NCBI GenBank assembly: GCA_947044405.1
Contig: CAMRHE010000170.1
Span: 124,001 to 188,000 of the forward strand
DNA length: 64,000 bases
Source: Leptodactylus fallax
Taxonomy: Eukaryota; Chordata; Amphibia; Anura; Leptodactylidae
Direction of reading: 5' to 3'
Part shown: positions 32,292 to 43,560 of the stretch, piece after piece
Numbering within the stretch: the stretch's first letter is position 1
Layout: each line of letters starts with the position of its first letter
Program-made: the position numbers and the translations under genes
Notes under the pieces: model-generated
Told to the model about the DNA's origin: nothing
Databases searched by the model: none
Seen by the model: only the letters and a program-made list of their open reading frames with translations

Positions 32292-32621
32292 TCAATCTCC
32301 TTGCATAGTTTCATAATGTCCCTCTGGATTAATGAAATCACTGTTTCTACAGGGGGGGAATATCTGGTTGGTGTAAAAAGACTTATTCCTAAAACCTAAG
32401 TCCTTAGCAGTTATGCTCCCCAGTGAGTTTGTTGCTGTTAAGTCGGTGTCACTTACTGGGCTGTCGGCGAAGTACGCCTTTAATCTCAAGGCCCTGTAAA
32501 ATCTGTGGAGGTCTAGGTCTAGTTGAAATAGGTCAAACTTATAAGATGGGCAGAAAGAGAATCCTTTTTGTAATATACTAAGTTGCCGAACAGGAGGCCC
32601 TGAGTTGTTGTTCTGTGGCAT
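32292..32621 (-). pseudogene. PLE-2 inverted N-terminal fragment
   Basis: A 109-codon minus-strand stretch ending with the same CRNSDFINPEGHYET segment as the plus-strand ORF at 32,637-33,098. The DNA homology continues past the stop to about 32,190. It forms a head-to-head inverted pair with PLE-2. Confidence 0.65.
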
Positions 32622-32636
32622 CGATTTGTTGTTTTA

Positions 32637-33098
32637 ATGTTGTTATACTCTTCTGTAACTACGACAATATTAAATCACAGAAAAAATGTGGAAGAACAGC
32701 AAAGAAAAAAATTCCAACGTGACCTGGATTATTACAGCTCCAATCGTGTATATAAATGGCACCTATCCAGATCTAATACATTTAGCAAACCTGGATCACC
32801 AAATTCATCTGCCTCAAGCTCAGTCAGCAATAGATCCTACTATCGAGATCGGATCAACATGATGTCCATACAAGATCAACGACGAGGCAGGGGCATCTGC
32901 AGAGGTCGCCATGGGGATTCTAGGGGTAATACAACAATCTCGACTAGATCACAGGTATGTGCAGATCTAAGCAAGTCCTTAGTAGTTAACATATTTTCGA
33001 AACTATTCAGTCCATCACCACCCAGAAATTCCCCCCCCTGTAGAAACAGTGATTTCATTAATCCAGAGGGACATTATGAAACTACGCAAGAAGAATAA
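32637..33098 (+). pseudogene. PLE-2 N-terminal region
   Basis: A 153-codon open stretch, basic and Ser/Arg-rich in the middle, ending CRNSDFINPEGHYETTQEE. The RT start follows in another frame (PYLVLKPADKGEALVIMDRTDY, up to 33,226), where a Tc1 is inserted. Penelope N-terminal regions are variable and I cannot assign a function beyond that. Confidence 0.6.
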
Positions 33099-33228
33099 CT
33101 CTCTCCTGCACATCTAACTTCTCCAACATGGACAGACAGTCCATTAAGGCACTCACGCAAGACCCTTATCTGGTATTAAAACCAGCCGACAAAGGGGAAG
33201 CCTTAGTCATTATGGATAGAACTGACTA

Positions 33229-34827
33229 CAGTGGGGAATAAAAGTATTTAGTCAGCCACCAATTGTGCAAGTTCTCCCACTTAAAAAGATGAGAGAGGCC
33301 TGTAATTGACATCATAGGTAGACTTCAACTATGAGAGACAAAATGAGAAAACATATCTAGAAAATCACATTGTCTGATTTTTTAAGAATTTATTTGCAAA
33401 TTATGGTGGAAAATAAGTATTTGGTCACCTATAAACAAGCATGATTTCTGGCTTCGACAGACCTGTAACTTCTTCTTTAAGAGACTCCTCTGTCCTCCAC
33501 TCATTACCTGTAGTAATGGCACCTGTTTGAAATTTTTATCAGTATAAAAGATACCTGTCCACAACCTCAAACAATCACACTCCAAACTCCACTATGGTGA
33601 AGACCAAAGAGCTGTGGAAGGACACCAGAAACAAAATTGTAGACCTGCACCAGGCTGGGAAGACTGAATCTGCAATAGGCAAGCAGCTTGGTGTGAAGAA
33701 ACCAACTGTGGGAACAATAATTAGAAAATGGAAGACATACAAGACCACTGATAATCTCCCTCAATCAGGGGCTCCACGCAAGATCTCGCCCCGTGGAGTC
33801 AAAATGATCACAAGAACGGTGAGCAAAAATCCCAGAACCACACGGGGGGACGTAGTGAATGACCTGCAGAAAGCTGGGACTAACGAAACAAAGACTACCG
33901 TCAGTAACACACTACGCCACCAGGGACTCAGATCCTGCAGTGCCAGACGTGTCCCCCTGCTTAAGCCAGTACATATCTGGGCCTGTCTGAAGTTTGCTAG
34001 AGAGCATTTGGATGTTCCAAAAGAGTATTAGGAGAATGTCATATGGTCAGATGAAACCAAAGTAAAACTGTTTGGTAGAAACACAAATCGTCGTGTTTGG
34101 AGGAGAGTGAATGCTGAGTTGCATCCAAAGAACACCATACCTACTGTGAAGCATGGGGTTGTTAACATAATGCTTTGGGGCTGTTTCTCTGTAAAGGGAC
34201 CAGGACGACTGATCCGTGTACATGAAAGAATGAATGGGGCCATGTATCGTGAGATTTTGAGTGCAAATCTCCTTCCATCAGCAAGGGCATTGAAGATGAA
34301 ACGTGGCTAGGTCTTTCAGCATGACAATGATCCCAAGCACACCGCCAGGGCAACGAAGGAGTGGCTTCGTAAGAAGCATTTCAAGGTCCTGGAGTGGCCT
34401 AGCCAGTCTCCAGATCTCAACCACATAGAAAACCTTTGGAGGGAGTTGAAAGTCCGTGTTGCCCAGCGACAGCCCCATAACATCACTGTTCTAGAGGAGA
34501 TCTGCATGGAGGAATGGGCCAACATACCAGCAACAGTGTGTGCCAACCTTGTGAAGACTTACAGAAATTGTTTGACCTCTGTCATTGCCAACAAAGGATA
34601 TATAACAAAGTATTGAGATGAACTTTTGTTATTGACCAAATACTTATTTTCCACCATAATTTGCAAATAAATTCTTTAAAAATCAGACAATGTGATTTTC
34701 TGGATGTTTTCTCATTTTGTCTCTCATAGTTGAGGTCTACCTATGATGGCAATTACAGGCCTCTCTCATTTTTTAAGTGGGAGAACTTGCACAATTGGTG
34801 GCTGACCAAATACTTTTTTCCCCACTG
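33229..34827 (+). mobile_element. Tc1/mariner transposon (Tc1-B)
   Basis: 1599 bp; terminal repeats start CAGTGGGGAATAAAAGTATT (left) with its near complement at the right; TA at 33,227-33,228 and 34,828-34,829. The repeats are long, extending about 200 bp with internal copies of the terminal signal (AAATAAGTATTTGGTCA), an IR/DR-type layout. Closely similar elements are widespread in fish and frogs. Confidence 0.95.
33594..34617 (+). pseudogene. Tc1-B transposase, two nonsense codons
   Basis: One frame from ATG 33,594 to a stop near 34,615, interrupted only by TAG at 34,029-34,031 and TAG at 34,308-34,310. Both lie where this family has Trp (before ENVIWSDE and in RGxVFQHDND), so each is a single TGG to TAG change. 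N-terminal paired-type helix-turn-helix ([20 protein letters not shown]), a GRPR-like linker (SGAPRKIS), then Asp in WSDETK, Asp in QHDNDPKH and Glu in HIENLW, spacing DD34E. Confidence 0.9.
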
Positions 34828-34984
34828 TATGTTACAGAGATATACAACCAACTACAAGATACACAGGTATACAACACACTCCCATACAATCAAGTCTTCT
34901 ATATAGCACGTAAAATACAAACCATTCTACAACACCATCTCCAACGAGGCACAATCGACAATAAGACAGTGACCTTCGCCTGCG

Positions 34985-35560
34985 GAGGAGGTGTGTTCAG
35001 TTTGATTCTTTGCTTAAGGTTCTTGTTGTTCAGTCTGAACACTGTCCTAGTACAACTACTATGTAATTGAATTTCAACCACATCCATCTCCTGCACCTTA
35101 TTTCTTTCTGCTCTTCAAATAGTTAATCTTAGCCTTACCTGTGAGATTGACAGCCTATCATCCTATCAAGTCTGGGGCGGGTTCTTCCTTCCTATTTATT
35201 GTTTGTTCACATTCACATTGGCGCTTGCTATTGCCTAGTGTATACTGGCTATTACTCTTGCTGTTGAATTATTTGTATTCTTATTCCTGACCTCTGGCTT
35301 TGACTTTGACTATTCTCTTGAATTTTGATTCTGTACTGCATTGCTCGACTGTTACCGATCCCTTAGCTAGCTGACCTCCCTTTCTTGTTGTTTGTCCTGT
35401 CTGTGTTCTGTGTTTTCACTTATATTAAGAAGGGATTGTCGACCAGTTGCTGGCTGTCGCCTAGGACAGATCAGGCAAGTTAGCCAGGGGCAGTGGGGGG
35501 GTTCAGCTTAGGGTTCACTGTCTTGTTGTGCCCCTCCCCCCAGGGTTCACCAGCAGCTAC
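34985..35560. other. Unclassified insert in PLE-2, possibly a solo LTR
   Basis: About 560 bp of pyrimidine-rich DNA (GGCTTTGACTTTGACTATT, TTGTTTGTCCTGTCTGTG) with no coding signal. It replaces part of the RT between PLE-2 pieces ending near 34,985 and resuming near 35,560. Composition is like LTRs of amphibian Gypsy elements, but I found no clear TG...CA ends or duplication. Confidence 0.35.
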
Positions 35561-36065
35561 TGGGGAATCGCTCCTCTAGCAATACCCTTACAATGCACCA
35601 GGTCATTCTTACTAGACACATCAATGTTCCTGACTATCATCCATGAGTTAGGCCCGATTCCGCCACACTCAATACTGGTCACCCTAGACGTGGTCAGCCT
35701 GTTTACATCAATACAGCATGACAAGGGTATTCTGGCAGTCAGAAAACTGTTAGAAACTTCACATTTTGAGGACAGTATAATTGCACTATGCACTGATTTA
35801 CTCAGATTAGTTTTATAAGAAAATTATTTCTTGTTTGAGGACACATACTACATCCAGAAACAGGGGACCTCCATGAGCTCTAATGCAAATTGCTATATGG
35901 CGTATTTTGAGGAACATTGGGTCTACAATAATGACAGCTTTCAGAGAGACACACTTCTATGGAAAAGATAAATAGACAATATTTTCTGTATATGGACAGG
36001 CAGTATGACGTCACTTTTAACATTCACCAAACACCTAAATAACATATGGCCAGAATTAAAGTTTA
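35546..36065 (+). pseudogene. PLE-2 reverse transcriptase, central part
   Basis: 35,528-35,818 reads SILVTLDVVSLFTSIQHDKGI (motif A, in part), then a stop, then YYIQKQGTSMSSNANCYMA (motif B region) and IDNIFCIWTG near 35,970-36,000 (motif C, with Asn for the second Asp and a TAA replacing the preceding Tyr). The hAT insertion interrupts it at 36,066. Confidence 0.75.
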
Positions 36066-36544
36066 CCTTTCACCAGGGGTAGACAATCTTTTTTGTTCAG
36101 CGTGCCGATTTTAATTAAAAAAATCAAAGATGAGGTACTCAGAGTGGTGGTCAATAATTGTCAGATCAAAGTCAGATCAAAGTATGACGAACCCTAAACT
36201 AAAGTTATACACCACAAACCGTAACACAGAAGCGCAGCCACCAGATGCTTCAGGACGCATGTGTTTACTGCTATTTCCTGGGACGCTCCTGTACTTTCTG
36301 ATTAGAAGCAATGAAAGTACATGTACAGCCCCCAATTAGTGGTAAATGTATGTGTCCAGGAGTACCGTATGGCAGCATCCTTATGGTGAAAACACACTAT
36401 GTATCTGGATGCGGCTATATTCTTAGGCCACTGGAACTTTTACTTCAATGTAAAACTGCGTTCACATGGTGCATTTTTGCACAAAAAAATGCCTGTGTTT
36501 TCTGTGCAAAAACACATGCTTAATACAGAAAACACACTGTTATA

Positions 36545-36872
36545 CAGAATAATGTCCCATAGCGGCCCCTGCACACGGTATTATGTCCCATAGCGGCCCC
36601 TGCACACGGTATTATGTCCCATAGCGGCCCCTGCACACGGTATTATGTCCCATAGCGCCCCCTGCACATGGTATTATGTCCCATAGTGGCCCCAGCACAC
36701 GGTATTATGTCCTATAGTGGCCCTTGCACATGGTATTATGTCCCATAGTGGCCCCTGCACACGGTATTATGTCCCATAGCGGATCCTGCACACAGTATTA
36801 TGTCCAATAATGGCCCCTGCACATGGGTGTTATGTCCTATAGTGGCCCCTGCACACAGTATTATGTACTATG
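36545..36872. repeat. 31-bp minisatellite, left block
   Basis: About ten units of TATTATGTCCCATAGCGGCC then CCTGCACACGG. It continues at 38,442-38,555 on the other side of Tc1-C. It is the reverse complement of the minisatellite at 30,688-30,947. Confidence 0.9.
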
Positions 36873-38440
36873 CACTGTGTTCCAAATTATTATGCAAAAA
36901 GTGTTTAGGAGTGATAAGGTAAGAATTTTTTTTGTTTGTCAGTTAAACTCATTGATGGTGATGTGTGTCAGGGCTCTTTATATCACTGAAAGCAATTGCA
37001 GACACCTGTGCTAATTAGTTTGGCAGGTGTGTCCAATTAAAGGCAAGACTACTTAAGAAGGCTGTCCCACATTATTAAGCAGCCTACATTTTCAGTCAAA
37101 ATGGGAAAGAAAAAGGATGTGTCGGCTGCTGAGAAGCAACAAATTGTGGAGTGTTTAGGTCAAGGCATGACTACAATCAACATTGCCAAGACACTTCATC
37201 GTGATCATCGCACAATCAAGAAGTATGTAGCTGATTCACAGCACACACGTGTGCGTGCTGATAAAGGAAAATTGAGGACTCTTTCCAACAGGCAATTACG
37301 TCAGGTTAAAAGAGCAGCTTCAAAAATGCCTTGTCATAGCAGCAGACAAGTTTTTGAAGCTGCTGGTGCCTCCAACGTCCCCCGAACAACAAGATGCAGG
37401 TCCTTCAGATGTTTGCAGCTGTGCGTAAGCCATCCTGTCGACCTCCTCTATCCACTGCACACAAGCAGAAACGGCTCCAGTGGGCCAAACAATACATGAA
37501 GACTGACTTCAAAACTGTTTTGTTCACCGATGAGTGCCGTGCAACGCTCGATGGTCCACATGGATGGAGTGGAGGATGGCTTGTTGATGGACACCCCATG
37601 CAAACACGGCTACGGTGCCAACAAGGAGGAGGTGAAGTAATGTTTTGGGCTGGAATCATGGGGAGAGAGATTGTCGGCCCCTTTAGGATCCCTGAAGGGG
37701 TAAAGATGAACTTCATAATGTATGTGGAGTTTCTCAAACAGCACTTCCTGCCATGGTTCAAGAAGAAGAAACATGCATTCCGCAGAAAGATCATTTTCAT
37801 GCATGATAATGCACCGTCTCATGCTGCAAATAACACATCTGCATCTCTGGCTGCTATGGGCATAAAAGGGGACAAACTTATGGTGTGGCCCCCATGCTCC
37901 CCTGACCTCAACCCCATTGAGAACCTCTGGAGCATCATCAAAAGGAGTGTCTATGATGGCGGGAGGCAGTTCATATCTAAGCAACAGCTCTGGGAGCGTA
38001 TTCTGTCCTCATGCAAAACAATTGAAGCAGAAACCATCCAAAAACTGACAAATTCAATGGACGAGAGAGTTCAGAAGCTTCTTTCGAACAAGGGGTCCTA
38101 TGTGCAAATGTAACATCACCTAGAATAAAGTTTTGGCTTGAAAACTGTTTGATTTCAGTTTGTAATAACCTGCTAATGCTTATAATTTCACAATGACCAT
38201 TTTTTTGTTCTTAATAAAAATGAAAAGGTTGCAAATTCTGCTGTGCATAATAATTTAAAACATGCATTTTGAGTGTTTATTTTTTTTTTAAATATACTGT
38301 TATCATAGGCAGTTTGTTCAAAAACCTTTCAATTATACTCGAATAGTTGATGACTGGAAAATTACAATGACTGCAATTCATATAGGTAATTTTGGAAAAT
38401 ATGAGAAAATATTATTTGCATAATAATTTGGAACACAGTG
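36873..38440 (+). mobile_element. Tc1/mariner transposon (Tc1-C)
   Basis: 1568 bp; terminal repeats CACTGTGTTCCAAATTATTA at the left and its complement at the right. Right flank is TA (38,441-38,442); the left flank is TG, which alignment with the surrounding 31-bp units shows to be a mutated TA. It lies within one unit of the minisatellite. Confidence 0.93.
37101..38113 (+). pseudogene. Tc1-C transposase, one frameshift, DD37E spacing
   Basis: Frame 1 runs 37,101-about 37,400 with a helix-turn-helix (EKQQIVECLGQGMTTINIAKT) and basic linker. The rest, to 38,113, is in another frame from about 37,394, so one small indel breaks the gene. Catalytic residues: Asp in LFTDECRATL, Asp in FMHDNAPSH, Glu in PIENLW, with 37 residues between the last two. 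That spacing differs from the DD34E and DD35E elements in this window and points to a separate Tc1-like lineage. Length of about 335 codons is normal. Confidence 0.88.
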
Positions 38441-38441
38441 T

Positions 38442-38555
38442 AGTGGCCCCTGCACATGGTATTATGTCCCATAGTGGCCCCTGCACATGATATTATGTCC
38501 CATAGGGGCCCCTACACAAGGTATTATGTCCCATAGTGGCCCCTGCACACAGTAA
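38442..38555. repeat. 31-bp minisatellite, right block
   Basis: Three to four further units of the 36,545-36,872 array, separated from it by Tc1-C. Confidence 0.85.
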
Positions 38556-38603
38556 AATATTCCAACTTTTATAATATTCCAATTGTCCCCACTCACTAGC
38601 TAT

Positions 38604-38952
38604 TATTATACTGTGGGGTCTCTTCAGACCCTAGAGTATAATAAGTGCAGGGCCAAGAGAGGTGACAAACATAAAAAACAATGTTACTCATCTTGTTTCC
38701 TACACTCCACAGCTGCTGTGTTCTCTTCGGGCGCTACTGCGAGCGCTGATTGGGTCTCTGGGGTCACATCACGTCATTATGCGTAATGATGCCAGACGTG
38801 ACCCCTGAATCCCTGTCACCTGTCAGAAGCTCCTGCAGAGCACAGAGCCTCCGCGGAGCGCAGGTGAGTATCATTGGTTTTTATATTTCATCACTTCTCC
38901 TGAGTCTCCGCTTGTTATACTCTGGGGCCTAAAGAGATCCCACGGTATAATA
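38604..38952. repeat. Hairpin module, copy 2
   Basis: Palindromes at 38,604-38,643 and 38,914-38,952 (TTATACTCTGGGG and variants) bracket a core with AACATAAAAAACAATG on the left and CAGGTGAGTATCATTGG on the right. Same architecture as 30,317-30,652 but clearly diverged in the core. Confidence 0.75.
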
Positions 38953-40058
38953 AAAGGAGTTTCATTTCGGCCGTGTTTGGTCCGTTCGAAACTTTTTTGA
39001 GGACTCCGCTGCCGTGCCAGGGAAATAAGCCTCGCGTGCCACTCTTGGCACACGTGCCGGGGGTTGGCGACCCCTGCCTTACACCATGATGTACACAGGA
39101 TCAACTTCCTGGACACATATGTCATCAAGAGTGAGGAAGGCAACCTCAGCACTGACTTATACATCAAGGAGACTGATAAGAATAGTCTTCTCCATTACAG
39201 CAGTTTCCATCCCCCAGCAACCAAAAACTCTCTACCCAAATCCCAACTAATACGTGTGAGTCGCATAGTAGACAAACCTTCCATAAGAAATATAAGGTTC
39301 GAGGAGATGTGCTCAAAATTCAAGGACAGGGGATACCCAGACAACATACTCAACAGGGCACTTAGACAAACAATCCAACAAAGCACCACACCCAAGAGAG
39401 AAAAAAAAAAAAAGTATTCCATTTATCCATTTATCCACTCCTACCACCCGTTTGCATATAAGGTACACCGAGTGATACGCAAACATTGGAGTATTTTACA
39501 CAGGTCTTTTCCCAATGTACAGGAATTCAAAGAAAATTTCCTATCCTGCTACAGACGACCTAAAAACCTGAGGGACGCACTGGTCAGGGCAGACATAGAG
39601 TCATCCCTAAGGGCACCAAGACAGACCTTCCTTAACACACCCAGATACGGCACCTTTCCATGCTTATCCTGTTTCCAGTGCTCTAACGTACAGAAGGGCG
39701 AAAATATTTATCATCCACACATAGGTCAGGCATACAAGGTCAATAACTATTTCACCTGTGACTCCAACTATGTTGTCTACCTGATCAAAAGCCCTTGCGG
39801 TCTCGCATACGTTGGGGAAACTACCCAACGTGTGCGAGACCACATTAAACAACATATATCTAACATACGTTGCCGCAATCTGCTACTACCGATCCCATCA
39901 TACTTCATCCAGCACAACCACACAACTGCCCAGCTAAGATATCAGGTACTGGAACAAGTTCAAACTCCACGCAGGGGAGGGAACAGGATCCAAATGCTAA
40001 AGCACAGGGAAGCTTTCTGGATCCACAGGCTACAGACTATGGAAATAATGGGACTTAA

Positions 40059-41840
40059 CCCCTTCAGATCTGAGCCCAAAAGTGCGTTAAAGACCAGGCC
40101 TCATTTTTCAAAACTGACATATGTCACTTTATATGGCAATAACTTTAAGACGCTTTAACTTGCACAAGTGATTTTTGAGACTGTTTTTTCGTGAGACATT
40201 GTACTTCATGTTAGTGGTAAATATTGATCAATATTTTTGTATTTATTTATAAAAAAATAGGAAATTTGGGAAAAAAAAAATCGCAATTTTCAAAATGTGA
40301 AATGCTCTGCTTTTCAAACAGTCATACCACCCAAATACATTAATAAATATTATCTTTTTTTTATATGTCCCACTAGGACACCTGAATCGCTGATTCAGCA
40401 CTATAGACTGCAATACACATGTATTGCAGTCTATACAGGAATTCAGCCTATGTAGACATAGGCTGATTTCCAGAGGTCCCAGCAGGATCAACCAGGTAGT
40501 GGGGGCTTCAGGCAGCCTGGGGTCACTCGCCAGACCCCGGGCTGCATATTATAGATATCGGCACCCCCCGATCTCGCCGCGGGGGGTGCCAGGGGCGGCA
40601 ACATCCAAGGTGTGATGATTCCACTTAAATATGGCTATAACTCAAAGCTGTATTTTGATCTCTGGGTAGCGTATTTCTCTCTTAGTTCTCTTTACTCATA
40701 ATGTGCACAACCTACTCATAGGTATATTGCCAATAGTGGCCGGACTGGAACAATAGGGCTTTGTATCCATCCCAGCAGGGCTCCATTGAATTCATACACA
40801 GCCCTGAGTGATCAAAGAAACATGCATTGATCAGTCTGCTCTGGTAGATCAGACATGGTTGATAACATTGTATCATTTCACTTGGTCTCCGCTCAATACA
40901 AAGAATCTGGACTTGAGTGCGTTAGTCAATCAGACTTGCTGTCGCCGGTGACCTCATTCTGGGAGGTGGCATAAAGGGTATATAAGATGAGGTAAGAGGT
41001 CAGTGGGAGGAGATTGTGCTGGGACTACAAGAGAACACTATGAGGAGATTACAGACAGACTACAGGATATTACAGACAGACCACTGTGAAGAGCATGCAG
41101 GCTGGATTGTTGTATTAATGCAACATGCTAAGAAGCCTCCACTGGTTATTCACACCTGACAGAGCATGTGTGAGTGTTGGACTATAGAGCCACATCAAAG
41201 AGATGCGTGGTAAAGTAATTATTTCACTTTTATGCCCTTTTATTTTATTGCACTGTATCTTGTAACTAGTAACTGTTAATGCTTGTATATATCTGCATAT
41301 CTGTTCTGAACTGCATGTGTTAGATGTTAATACCGACCCATTTAGGGGTTAATAAATATATAAAATTTAGAAAGCTTGTCTTGTATTTATCTTGTGAACC
41401 CAACACTCACTGGCGGTGAGTGTGGTTTTATATGAAAGAAGACTCAAGTGTGGGCCAAAGCGGTGTTGGCGCACTGAGGATCTTTCACACAAGGGGTTAA
41501 AAACCCCGATCGGCGGTTAAGGAGCAGGGTGTTAGCTGTCAGTTACAGCTGACACCCTCTCCCGATGCCGTCCGCGGCAGTCAGTGCCACTAGCAAACAC
41601 TTAAAATGCCGCGGTCGCTATTGACCGCGGCATCTTAAGGGTTAAACAGCGGGGATCGGTGTTATCACTGGTCCCCACTGTTTCAGCGGGAGCCTGGCTG
41701 TCAAATACAGCCGGGCTCCCGTGGTGATCGCACGGGCTCTTCTTCTGAGCCCGCTCGATCACCGTCACGTACCTGTACGTGGGGATGCAGTAACTAACCA
41801 CACTCTCCCACGTACATGTACGTGAGAATGCGTGAAGGGG
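40059..41840. mobile_element. TTAA-target non-autonomous DNA transposon
   Basis: Ends CCCCTTCAGATC and the complement of CCCCTTCACGCA; TTAA at 40,055-40,058 and 41,841-41,844. Without its inner solo LTR it would be about 0.9 kb. No transposase. The TTAA target suggests piggyBac or Kolobok mobilisation. Internal inverted pieces occur, such as ATTGCAGTCTATA / TATAGACTGCAAT near 40,400-40,436 and palindromes around TACATGTACGTG near 41,770-41,825. Confidence 0.85.
40611..41489. repeat. Solo LTR
   Basis: 879 bp from TGTGATGATTCC to TTTCACA, flanked by CAAGG at 40,606-40,610 and 41,490-41,494, a 5-bp duplication. A TATA box GTATATAAGATG is near 40,979-40,990 and AATAAA at 41,351-41,356, as expected for a + oriented LTR. 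No internal region remains, so it arose by LTR-LTR recombination. Confidence 0.85.
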
Positions 41841-41875
41841 TTAATCGGGAATATGAGGTGTCATCTTTTTTGTAA

Positions 41876-42500
41876 TCAATGTGGGTGCACGGCACAGCCA
41901 AGCATTTATAATGTAATATTATATGTTGATATCTAAACACAATGTACGAAATAAGCCCAACAATAATGACATATTTGTTCAACTTCTGTTTTCAATTCTT
42001 TGTAACCCTCTGTATCTTGTCATTTTCAGATTCGATAGAAACCAAATCGTCTGCTTGGCATTTCCAACTAAATTTAGTATCCTTTCGATCCATGGTGCAG
42101 TATAAATATCTATCCTGGTTCTGTCTGGAACTATTTCATTTTGATTCTCTCCCTTTACTATTTATTAATTCATTTATTGTCATATATATTTTTCAACATT
42201 TTATACAAAAACACATCTAATTATTTACACCCTCAGCCCTATATGTGTCATATAGCATCCATAGTTCATGTGTTGAGTTTAATTGATTAATTGTTTTTAC
42301 GAGCTAATTTAGTGCTACATCTAAGCATATGTATCCTATATAAGTAGACATAGTAATAGGGGAGGCACAAGTGCTGGGGTTGGCACGATGCAATTCAATC
42401 CTAAGTGTGATTTAATCACAAGTGTGTAGAAGCTGCAGTTAAACATGGCAGTTAGACAGGGCAGAAGACAGATCAGCTGAATTATCACTCCAAAAACTTG
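41876..42500. other. PLE-2 3' flank, no gene recognised
   Basis: AT-rich DNA after the PLE-2 stop codon. Short open frames (41,942-42,220) have no recognisable motif. I searched it for a hammerhead core and did not find one. Confidence 0.35.
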
Positions 42501-42939
42501 TAAGTTTTAAAAACAATTGTATCACCATGTTCATTGCATGTTTTTTGTCTCTATTTGCTGCTTTTTTTACAAATTTACCGCCCAATCCCACCTCCTGTTA
42601 CTTCTATCCACAGTCCCTCTCTCCTTCCCTCTCCTATGTGCAGCTCCCATTCTCTCTTCACCTTCCTCAACCACCTTAACCCACCTTGTGCTTCTGTGCA
42701 ACAAATTAGACAATTAGTCATTTAACCATCTGCTGTCTCTCACCATTCTCCTGCTACTAGCTGCTGGGGACATCTCTCCAAACCCTGGTCCTCTATCTGG
42801 TAACCTCAACTCTGTACCTGTCTCACCAAGAAACCCTTCTAACTTTATAAATATTCGTTGTCTGCCGTCTCCTTCTCCTCCACCAGTCTCTTTCTCTTGT
42901 GCTCTCTGGAACGCCTGCTCACTCTGCAACAAACTTGAC

Positions 42940-43560
42940 ATTGCTCAAGATCTCTTCATCTCAAAGTCTTTTAATCTACTGGCTGTCGCTGAAACCTGGA
43001 TTAAACAGTCTGACCCCGCATCCCCTGCTGCTCTCTGTTATGATGGCCTCCAATTCTCACACACCCCTAGACCTGAGGATAGGCAAGGTGAAGGGGTTGG
43101 TGTCCTTCTATCACCACAATACACTTTTCAAATAATTCCGCCAGTACCATCGCTCTCTTGCTCCTCTTTTGAGGTCCACACTATCAGACTCTTCCGCCCT
43201 TTCTCCCTGCGAGTAGCTGTCATCTATCGTCCACCTGGCTCTCCCTACCAGTTCTTAGATCTCTTTTCTTCATGGCTTCCCAACTTCCCATCCTGTGAAA
43301 TTCCTACTCTCATTATGGGTGACTTTAACATTCCCATTAACATCCCTGTCTCTCCATCTGCCTCTTGCCTTCTATCACTAACCGCCTCTCTTGGTCTCTC
43401 TCAGCTTACTTCTTCTCCCACACAGATGGTAATATCCTTGATCTGGTCTTCTTACGGCTCTGTTCTTTCTCTGACTTTACTAACACTCACCTACCAATTT
43501 CTGACCACAACCTTCTTTCCTTTAACATTAAAGCTTCTTGTCCTTCACAAAACACACTGA
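42940..43560 (+). pseudogene. L2 apurinic endonuclease
   Basis: LLAVAETWIKQSDP (catalytic Glu), AVIYRPPGSPY and IMGDFNIPIN (near 43,315) are endonuclease motifs in order. The frame changes between them. Confidence 0.75.

Larger units (their letters stand above)
36074..39076. mobile_element. Non-autonomous hAT transposon
   Basis: Ends read CAGGGGTAGACAA and the complement of CAGGGGTCGCCAA. The flanking 8 bp are CCTTTCAC (36,066-36,073) and CCTTACAC (39,077-39,084), one mismatch, which is the hAT-type 8-bp duplication. No transposase of its own. Inside are a 31-bp minisatellite, a complete Tc1 (36,873-38,440) inserted in that minisatellite, and the hairpin module. PLE-2 coding resumes directly after it. 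Confidence 0.88.
32130..41875 (+). mobile_element. Penelope-like element, plus strand (PLE-2), with inverted 5' fragment
   Basis: Coding pieces run on the + strand from 32,637 to 41,875: N-terminal region, RT, GIY-YIG endonuclease. About 32,130-32,636 is an inverted partial copy of its own N-terminal region: the peptide PPCRNSDFINPEGHYET is encoded on the minus strand near 32,350 and on the plus strand near 33,040. The element is broken by a Tc1, an unclassified insert, a hAT carrying another Tc1, and a TTAA element carrying a solo LTR. Confidence 0.85.
39077..41875 (+). pseudogene. PLE-2 GIY-YIG endonuclease, interrupted near its end
   Basis: Open from about 39,064 to a TTAA-element insertion at 40,059. 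INFLDTYVIKSEEGNLSTD is the end of RT, then a Cys pair region (FPCLSCFQCSNV), then YVVYLIKSPCGLAYVGETTQ (GIY-YIG) and REAFWIHRLQTM with the late Glu. The last codons before the insertion encode MGLN. After the insertion, with one TTAA removed, the same frame continues 41,843-41,875 and stops at TAA, giving a normal short tail. The endonuclease itself appears intact; the RT part is not. Confidence 0.88.
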
